DNA of 64,000 nucleotides from Actinomycetota bacterium (lineage in GTDB: Bacteria; Actinomycetota; CADDZG01; JAHWKV01; JAOPZY01). Positions 59,587 through 64,000 of this stretch are shown here, piece by piece (within the stretch, counting starts at the first letter, position 1; each line of letters begins with the position of its first letter). The notes under the pieces are model-generated. The model searched no databases and had not been told where the DNA came from. It was given only the letters and a program-made list of their open reading frames with translations. The position numbers and the translations under genes were made by a program. The stretch is from positions 21,936-85,935 of the forward strand of contig DASTWV010000004.1 of NCBI GenBank assembly GCA_035765775.1. Direction: 5' to 3'.

Positions 59587-60453
59587 CTAGGGTTTGTTGC
59601 CGGTTACGATCCCGTAGCCCCAGATCCCCTGGCGCAGGGCACGGTACTGGTCCCGGGCAGCGCGGACGTTGCCGTGCTGCATGTCGCTGCGCAGGCCCAC
59701 CCGGTGCATGCCGGCGGCGATCGGGTAGCACGCCATCGTGACCCGGTACAGGCGCCGGCAGGAGCGCTCGACGTTCGGGGTGCAGTCCCGCTGGGTCACG
59801 TCGACGAAACCCACCTCCTCGGCATAGCCGGCGAACTCAGGCAGCGAGGAGAGGTGGGGCACGACCCAGCCCTCGAGCCAGGACTCCTGCAGGCGGTGCT
59901 CGGCGGGGGTGAGCGCCCGGTCGGCCCGGAAGCCGTCCTGGACCACGAAGCGCCCGCCCGGCTTCAGCACCCGGAAGGCCTCGGAGAGGTACTGCTTCTT
60001 GGATCGGGCGTAGTTGATGCTCTCCAGCCCATACACGATGTCGAAGGTGTTGTCCGGCAGGGCCATCTGCGTGTAGTCCTGCAGGGCGATGCGCACCCGG
60101 TCGCCCAGGCCGCGCTCGGCGGCGTAGCGGTTGCCCCGGGCCACCTGGTCGGGCGTGACCGTGATCCCGACGACGCTGACGTCGTGATGCTCAGCCATCC
60201 ACATGGCGGTCCCCCCCACCCCGCACCCGCAGTCCAGCATCCGCATGCCGGGCTGCGGCCGGGCGTTGGCCGCCAGCACCCGGTTCATGTTGAGGAGCGA
60301 TTCGGAGTGGTTGTGGGTGGTCTCGTCCCAGTACCCGAAGTGGATCGCCCGGTTGGACGGGTTGAGCCACAGCATGCGGTAGTCCAGCCACGTCTGGTGG
60401 TAGTACTCCGCGGTGGTCTTGGGATCACCCCGCACGACGGGTGGGCTTGCCAT
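59587..60453 (-). CDS. SAM-dependent methyltransferase (geranyl-PP/tocopherol MT-like)
   Basis: 288-aa class I methyltransferase. The segment LWLNPSNRAIHFGYWDE precedes motif I MLDCGCGVGGTAMWMAE; VVGITVTPDQVARGN, LPDNTFDIVYGLESINYAR and VLKPGGRFVVQDGF follow. This combination is shared with geranyl-diphosphate C-methyltransferases, sterol and tocopherol methyltransferases, and small-molecule methyltransferases. It stands apart from the CcdA gene by 57 bases. No terpene synthase is adjacent, so the substrate is unknown. An alternative start three codons upstream exists. Confidence 0.85.
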   Translation of the reverse strand: MASPPVVRGDPKTTAEYYHQTWLDYRMLWLNPSNRAIHFGYWDETTHNHSESLLNMNRVLAANARPQPGMRMLDCGCGVGGTAMWMAEHHDVSVVGITVTPDQVARGNRYAAERGLGDRVRIALQDYTQMALPDNTFDIVYGLESINYARSKKQYLSEAFRVLKPGGRFVVQDGFRADRALTPAEHRLQESWLEGWVVPHLSSLPEFAGYAEEVGFVDVTQRDCTPNVERSCRRLYRVTMACYPIAAGMHRVGLRSDMQHGNVRAARDQYRALRQGIWGYGIVTGNKP

Positions 60454-60491
60454 GGCGGGCATTCTACGCCGGTGCCGGCCCGTACCCGGAG

Positions 60492-61331
60492 CTAGTTGAT
60501 GATGTAGTCGATGTATTGCGCCGGCTGGCTGTTGGCGGTGGACGGGTTGACGTAGAGGATCAGGCGGTACTTGCCCGTGGGGAAGCTCTGCCCGGTCGGG
60601 GTGTCGAAGCGGATGTAGAGCTGCCCGGTGGAGGTGGGCCCGGACAACGTCAGGTCCTGCGTACTCTCCACGTTGGAGCACAGCAGCTGGGCATAGGTGA
60701 TGACCGTGCCGGTCACGTTGACCGACGGGTCGAGGGTGGCCACCACCAGGATCGAGTGCACGCTTGCCGCGGAGAAGGTGGTCTGCGGGCCGTGCGCCAC
60801 GCCGCTGGAGTCCACCGAGTCCAGGTGCACGGCGGTCACGCCGACACCGTTGGTGGCCGGCGCCCCGGGCAGGGTGCACGCCGTGGGGGTCGGGCTGGCC
60901 TTGATGGAGGTGGGTTGCGGGGTCGGGTTCCCGCCGATCTGCCCGGGGAAGCTGAACGTGCTGCCCGGGGTCGGGTGGGTGATCGTGAAGGTCCCCTGGT
61001 TGTAGGTGACGCCGTTCCCGTTCCCGGTCGAGCCTCCCTGGCCGGTGGAGCCACTGGGCGTGGCGCCCGCCTTGGCCTTGGCCGTTGAGCTGGCCTTGGG
61101 CGTGGCCTTGGTGCCCTTGGCCCCCGAGGCCGAGGTCGAACCGGGTGACGGCGTGCCGCCCAGGTTCACTGTGGCGACCCCGTCGCTGCTGCTGGCTGGC
61201 GAGGGCGTCCCCCCGATGTTCAGCTCCGCCGGAGCGCCGTTGTTGCTGGCTTGTGTGCTACACGCTGCCAGCACGAGCAGGGCCGCCAGCACGACGGCCG
61301 CCCATATCCCCGTCCGTATCCGCTGCTTCAC
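60492..61331 (-). CDS. Predicted lipoprotein with Gly/Ser/Thr-rich linker
   Basis: 279-aa protein. The GTG at 61331 is preceded by GGAGGG with 6 bases spacing. The signal peptide has lipobox LVLAAC (Cys about 23). The mature region begins with two copies of a short motif (LNIGGTPSP and VNLGGTPSP), then a Thr/Ser/Ala/Gly linker of about 80 residues, followed by a beta-type domain that ends QYIDYIIN. Unknown function. It follows a strong hairpin that ends the upstream gene, so it may have its own promoter within that 110-base gap. Confidence 0.72.
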   Translation of the reverse strand: MKQRIRTGIWAAVVLAALLVLAACSTQASNNGAPAELNIGGTPSPASSSDGVATVNLGGTPSPGSTSASGAKGTKATPKASSTAKAKAGATPSGSTGQGGSTGNGNGVTYNQGTFTITHPTPGSTFSFPGQIGGNPTPQPTSIKASPTPTACTLPGAPATNGVGVTAVHLDSVDSSGVAHGPQTTFSAASVHSILVVATLDPSVNVTGTVITYAQLLCSNVESTQDLTLSGPTSTGQLYIRFDTPTGQSFPTGKYRLILYVNPSTANSQPAQYIDYIIN

Positions 61332-61380
61332 CGGTTTCCCTCCGTTTGGAGCCTCCAGATGGACCCTAGCGGAAACGCGA

Positions 61381-61413
61381 GACGGCCCGAGGCGGGTGTG
61401 CACTCGGGCCGTC
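61381..61413 (-). terminator. Hairpin between Gly-rich gene and lipoprotein
   Basis: Perfect 11-base stem GACGGCCCGAG / CTCGGGCCGTC with an 11-base loop, extended by imperfect pairing on both sides. It lies 28 bases downstream of the Gly-rich gene's stop on the minus strand and 49 bases before the lipoprotein start. Confidence 0.6.
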
Positions 61414-61441
61414 TGCGCTTCCGGCAACTAGCTGTGGATGC

Positions 61442-61861
61442 CTAGCCGTCGCTCCGGCAGTGCGTGGTCACGCCCAGCAGACCCTCGCGGAACAGGTCAG
61501 GGTCGTTGCCCAGCAGGCCGACGAGGCCGGCGTCGCCGCCGACGGACACCAGGTCGTCTTCCTGGTTGCTGCCCAGGCTCAGCAGGCCGTGGTCCGTGTC
61601 CAGGTCACCGGCGAGGTTCACACCCACCACACCGGCGTCGCCGCCGACCGAAACCAGCTCGTCCTCCTTGCAGCCGTTGCCCAGGACCCCCCCGAGCGCC
61701 CCACCGTCGCCCAGCGGCGCACCGCCGCCGAGGATCGGCAGGTTGATGTTGCCCAGCAGGCCGCCGCCCCCGTCGCCCCCGCCACCGGCGAATGCCGCCA
61801 CCGGTGACAGCAGAGCCATGCCGGCCACAAGCCCCCCAACTACCCACATCCGTGCCTTCAC
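61442..61861 (-). CDS. Small secreted Gly-rich protein with SVGGDAG repeats
   Basis: 139-aa protein with a signal peptide (MWVVGGLVAGMALLSPVAAFA; cleavage likely after AFA) and a Gly/Leu-rich mature part. It has two copies of a motif, (E)DELVSVGGDAGVVGV and (E)DDLVSVGGDAGLVGL, about 39 residues apart, and a single Cys near the start of each half (NGC and THC). AAGGGGGACAG precedes the GTG start. Small Gly-rich secreted proteins can form surface films, but this is inference; I recognise no named family. A hairpin ends the gene. Confidence 0.6.
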   Translation of the reverse strand: MKARMWVVGGLVAGMALLSPVAAFAGGGGDGGGGLLGNINLPILGGGAPLGDGGALGGVLGNGCKEDELVSVGGDAGVVGVNLAGDLDTDHGLLSLGSNQEDDLVSVGGDAGLVGLLGNDPDLFREGLLGVTTHCRSDG

Positions 61862-61913
61862 TTCTGTCCCCCTTTCGAAAACCCCACTTCGTTATCAGGT
61901 TGTCGACGGGAGA

Positions 61914-61919
61914 ATAGTA
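61914..61919 (-). promoter_or_regulatory. Candidate -10 box TACTAT for the Gly-rich gene
   Basis: Reading the minus strand, TACTAT lies about 50 bases before the GTG in an AT-rich pocket, with GTTTAA 17 bases further upstream as a weak -35. Position and spacing fit; the sequence match is partial. Confidence 0.3.
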
Positions 61920-61941
61920 CCTGAATTCGGGGGGATTTAAA

Positions 61942-61967
61942 CGGTTCTTAGCAAATCCTAATAACCG
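61942..61967 (-). terminator. Hairpin after the methyltransferase gene
   Basis: On the minus strand CGGTTATTAG and CTAAGAACCG pair with one mismatch around a 6-base loop, followed by TTTAAAT. It lies 38 bases past the stop of the gene at 62005 and looks like an intrinsic terminator. Confidence 0.55.
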
Positions 61968-62004
61968 CCGATTATGAACGTTTCTTCAGCCGGGCAGCGG
62001 CCCG

Positions 62005-62853
62005 CTATGGCGCTCTGCCCGGAAAGTCATAGGCGTACCAGGTGACCGCTCGCTGGGTCAGCCGGGGGACGTCGAGCGATCCGTAGGCCTCACGTGCCCA
62101 TCGTCTTACCTCATCCGCAGCGCGGCGCCGGGTCTGCTCGGCAATCGGCCAAGTCCACGAGAATTCACCTCGTTCGAAGCGGCCAATAACGTCCTCCGGG
62201 CGCACCGGGCGTTCCTCATTGATGGGTGGGAGATCTCGTGCGACGGCTCCCAGCTCCTCCAAAGCGGCCCGCAGTTCGGCCGGCTCCCGCACACCGACGT
62301 GTGCCCGCTCGATGCCGGCGGCGGCCACGAACCGGTCCCGAAGCTCGTGGAGAGGGTCCAGCCGGCCCCCGGTCAGCGAGACCAGCAGCACCCCGCCCGG
62401 GCGGACCACCCGCCGCAGCTCGCGCAGCGCCTCGCGCCAGGGTGGGATGAGGTGGAACACGTGGGCCGCCAGCGCGCCGCCGAACGCCCCCTCGGGAAAG
62501 GGCAGGGCGGTGGCGTCGGCGAGCGCCAGCGGGAAGGGGATGGTGCCGCCCGCCTTCTCGACCAGCCGGGCCACCATGCGCGGCGAGATGTCCACACCCA
62601 CCAGCGGGACCCCGGACCCGGCAAGGGGGAGCCCCACCCGGCCGGTGCCGACGCCGATCTCCAGGCACCGCCCGCGGCCGTCGAGTTCTGAGCGCAGCAG
62701 ATCCATGACGCGGGCCTGGGTCTGCGGCCCTTCGGCGCGGGTGCCGTCGTAGTAGTCCGCAGCAACGTCGAAGTTGACCGACCCGGAACTCACCGGTCGG
62801 CCCTCGCACGCGTCGGCACCTGCTGGAGATCGGCCAAGGGACGGCTGTATCAT
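62005..62853 (-). CDS. SAM-dependent methyltransferase (type 11)
   Basis: 282-aa class I methyltransferase. Motif I is CLEIGVGTGRVGLPLAG, then LVGVDISPRMVARL and ALADATALPFPEGAFGGALAAHVFHLIP (motif II region), and LRRVVRPGGVLLVSL. The C-terminal half is helical, as in ubiE/biotin-type relatives. The ATG 62853 gives a 20-residue leader; GTG at residue 21 (VSSGSVNFDVAADYYDGTR) may be the true start, which matches the family N-terminus. Substrate unknown. It is divergent from the gene at 62913. Confidence 0.82.
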   Translation of the reverse strand: MIQPSLGRSPAGADACEGRPVSSGSVNFDVAADYYDGTRAEGPQTQARVMDLLRSELDGRGRCLEIGVGTGRVGLPLAGSGVPLVGVDISPRMVARLVEKAGGTIPFPLALADATALPFPEGAFGGALAAHVFHLIPPWREALRELRRVVRPGGVLLVSLTGGRLDPLHELRDRFVAAAGIERAHVGVREPAELRAALEELGAVARDLPPINEERPVRPEDVIGRFERGEFSWTWPIAEQTRRRAADEVRRWAREAYGSLDVPRLTQRAVTWYAYDFPGRAP

Positions 62854-62912
62854 CCCTCAGGTTTTGGGCTTATGAGGGCTCCCCTTTTCGGCCGGGTGGA
62901 GGGAACACGCCA

Positions 62913-63836
62913 ATGCCAGAGGAATACTTCTTGAAGCTCGTGGCGCCCAAGGTCGCTCCGGCGACCGCCTCCTGGGAGTCGGGGCTGCCCGTCGAGGGCG
63001 GCCGTACCGCGCCCTTCATCGTGGACCGCGGGTGGGTGGGCCCGGCGGGGACCTACATCGAGGAGTGGTCCATCCGCCGCGGCGACGAGATCCTCTACCG
63101 CCATCCCCCGGCCTATATCTCCGTCCGGGGCCACCAGTCGGTCCGCCGGTTCACCGATACCGTGCAGGTGCCGGTGACGCTGCAGCCCGGGATCTACGAC
63201 ATCACCTTTGTGGTCGAGCGGTACCGCATGGGATCGTTCACGGTGGATGCCGCCTCCCTGGCCGAGCTCCACGCCGCCGCGGCCAGCGCCGCGGCCCCGC
63301 CCGCACCTGCCACCCCCGCCGCTCCTGCGGCCCCCGCTGCCTCCGTGGCTCCGGCCCGCCCGGCCCCCGCCGCCGCCCCCACACGGCCTGCCGCCGCCCC
63401 GGCGCCCGCTGCACCCGTCGTGGCCCCAGGCGAGGACCCCGCCGTGGTCCGGGAGCGGGTGTACCAGGAGGAGTTGGCGAAGGGCTCCGACCCGCGGGTG
63501 GCCCAGGCCCGGGCGAAGTCGGCCGAGATGCGGGCCAAGAAGGCGGCATCGGCGGCTGCCGAGGCAGAATCCGCCCCCGCCGCCGCACCGGTGGCCGCTC
63601 CCCCACCCCCGGCCCCGGTCGCGCAGCCCGCCGCGCCGGCTCCCCCGCCCTCGCCCTACGTGGACGGTGCGCCGGAGGGCGGCGGCGGCATGACCGCAGA
63701 CCAGGGCGCCCTGGCGGCAAGCATCGTCTACAAGCTGGCCATCGAGGAGGGCCTCTCCGAGGAGGTGGCCACCGCCCGGGCCAAGGCCGCCGAGGTGCGG
63801 GCGCAGCGGGGCGTCTGGTGGCGCCCGGACTGGTAG
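62913..63836 (+). CDS. Protein with duplicated C-terminal helical motif
   Basis: 307-aa cytosolic-looking protein. Residues 1-105 form a beta-rich domain (EEWSIRRGDEILYRHPPAYISVRG). An Ala/Pro-rich linker (about 115-170) follows. A helical motif then appears twice: VYQEELAKGSDPRVAQARAKSAEMRA (about 187-212) and VYKLAIEEGLSEEVATARAKAAEVRA at the C-terminus, separated by a second Ala/Pro linker. Both copies have VY---(L/I)--G---(R/E)VA-ARAK-AE-RA. I do not recognise the family. Function unknown; the duplicate motif suggests a repeated binding helix. Confidence 0.65.
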   Translation: MPEEYFLKLVAPKVAPATASWESGLPVEGGRTAPFIVDRGWVGPAGTYIEEWSIRRGDEILYRHPPAYISVRGHQSVRRFTDTVQVPVTLQPGIYDITFVVERYRMGSFTVDAASLAELHAAAASAAAPPAPATPAAPAAPAASVAPARPAPAAAPTRPAAAPAPAAPVVAPGEDPAVVRERVYQEELAKGSDPRVAQARAKSAEMRAKKAASAAAEAESAPAAAPVAAPPPPAPVAQPAAPAPPPSPYVDGAPEGGGGMTADQGALAASIVYKLAIEEGLSEEVATARAKAAEVRAQRGVWWRPDW

Positions 63837-63880
63837 GTCACAACTCGCCGCCCACATCCCGGGGACATTTGAGGATATGA

Positions 63881-63897
63881 GGGTCGGGCCTCGACCC
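63881..63897 (+). terminator. Short hairpin after the duplicated-motif gene
   Basis: Stem GGGTCG / CGACCC with loop GGCCT, 45 bases past the stop, in the 126-base gap before the last gene. Weak on its own. Confidence 0.35.
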
Positions 63898-63962
63898 CCT
63901 GCTCAGGGAGCTTCGTAGGCTCCACGGTTGTACGCAGCTCGAGCTCGGGGGAGGAGGCCCAG

Positions 63963-64000
63963 ATGAAGGTTTACACCGGCATCGATGTCCACCGCTACCG
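63963..64000 (+). CDS. Start of a gene cut by the right edge
   Basis: GAGGAGG lies 5-6 bases before ATG 63963, and the first codons read MKVYTGIDVHRY. The DVH motif fits either the N-terminus of IspF (2-C-methyl-erythritol cyclodiphosphate synthase, which has a DVHR-type metal site) or an IS110-type transposase (GIDVHK-like). Only 12 codons are visible, so the identity is open. An IS110 element would be the only mobile gene in the window. Confidence 0.45.
   Translation, partial: MKVYTGIDVHRY

Noticed and set aside
63853..63876. GGGACATTT near 63861, like one arm of the dispersed palindrome
   Set aside because: The matching opposite arm and inner stem are missing, so it is not counted as a third copy.

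Overview
The window is high-GC DNA from an actinomycete-type bacterium. Signs are GC-saturated third codon positions, many GTG starts, ATGA/GTGA stop-start overlaps, an AdnA/AdnB-type helicase-nuclease pair, the MEP isoprenoid pathway (ispG, ispH) with a CxCGxxGC ROK kinase, and a TAT lipoprotein. The secreted 'GYWLVASDGGIFSYGD' repeat proteins are a type I associate with uncultured Actinobacteria such as Acidimicrobiia relatives; the class is inference. No rRNA, tRNA, CRISPR array or complete mobile element was seen.

Layout. 1-7787: the 3' end of a secreted Ig-like protein, then metabolic and envelope genes (threonine aldolase, secreted lipase, GT87 mannosyltransferase-like membrane enzyme, AlaC-type aminotransferase, secreted TIM-barrel-like protein). 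7905-21099: one long same-strand block of eight genes: large membrane-anchored exported protein, ABC ATPase, ABC permease, Gln/Ala-rich membrane protein, MoxR AAA ATPase, DUF58 protein and two BatA-like VWA membrane proteins. Most junctions overlap by 4 bases. A 255-base gap before the VWA pair carries two near-identical 47-base palindromic units. 21201-25793: CopZ-like chaperone, membrane protein, YkvA-like protein, ROK glucokinase, SRPBCC protein, metallophosphoesterase and HAD hydrolase.

25839-35191: three large paralogous secreted proteins. Each has a Sec signal, a Vgb/NHL-like beta-propeller, two or three choice-of-anchor D (ASH-like) domains and exactly six 42-residue C-terminal repeats. 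A small Cys-rich gene lies between the second and third. 35377-39910: minus-strand isoprenoid genes (uppS, polyprenyl diphosphate synthase, ispH, ispG) and an anti-sigma-like ATPase. 39988-49993: DNA-repair genes (endonuclease IV; AdnB and AdnA overlapping by 4 bases; a coiled-coil NYN-domain protein; RmuC).

50133-64000: HAD hydrolase and small genes, tandem DUF3048 lipoproteins, an OmpR/EnvZ-type two-component pair, a thiol-disulfide cluster (two TlpA-like thioredoxins, a TAT lipoprotein with a CX4C motif, CcdA), two methyltransferases, a lipoprotein, a small Gly-rich secreted protein with internal repeats, a protein with a duplicated C-terminal helical motif, and the first codons of a gene cut by the right edge.

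The strongest candidates for something under-described are the eight-gene ABC/MoxR/DUF58/VWA block, the family of three six-repeat secreted proteins, the AdnAB-NYN-RmuC operon, and two families of dispersed intergenic palindromes. All functions are read from sequence motifs by eye; no search was run.
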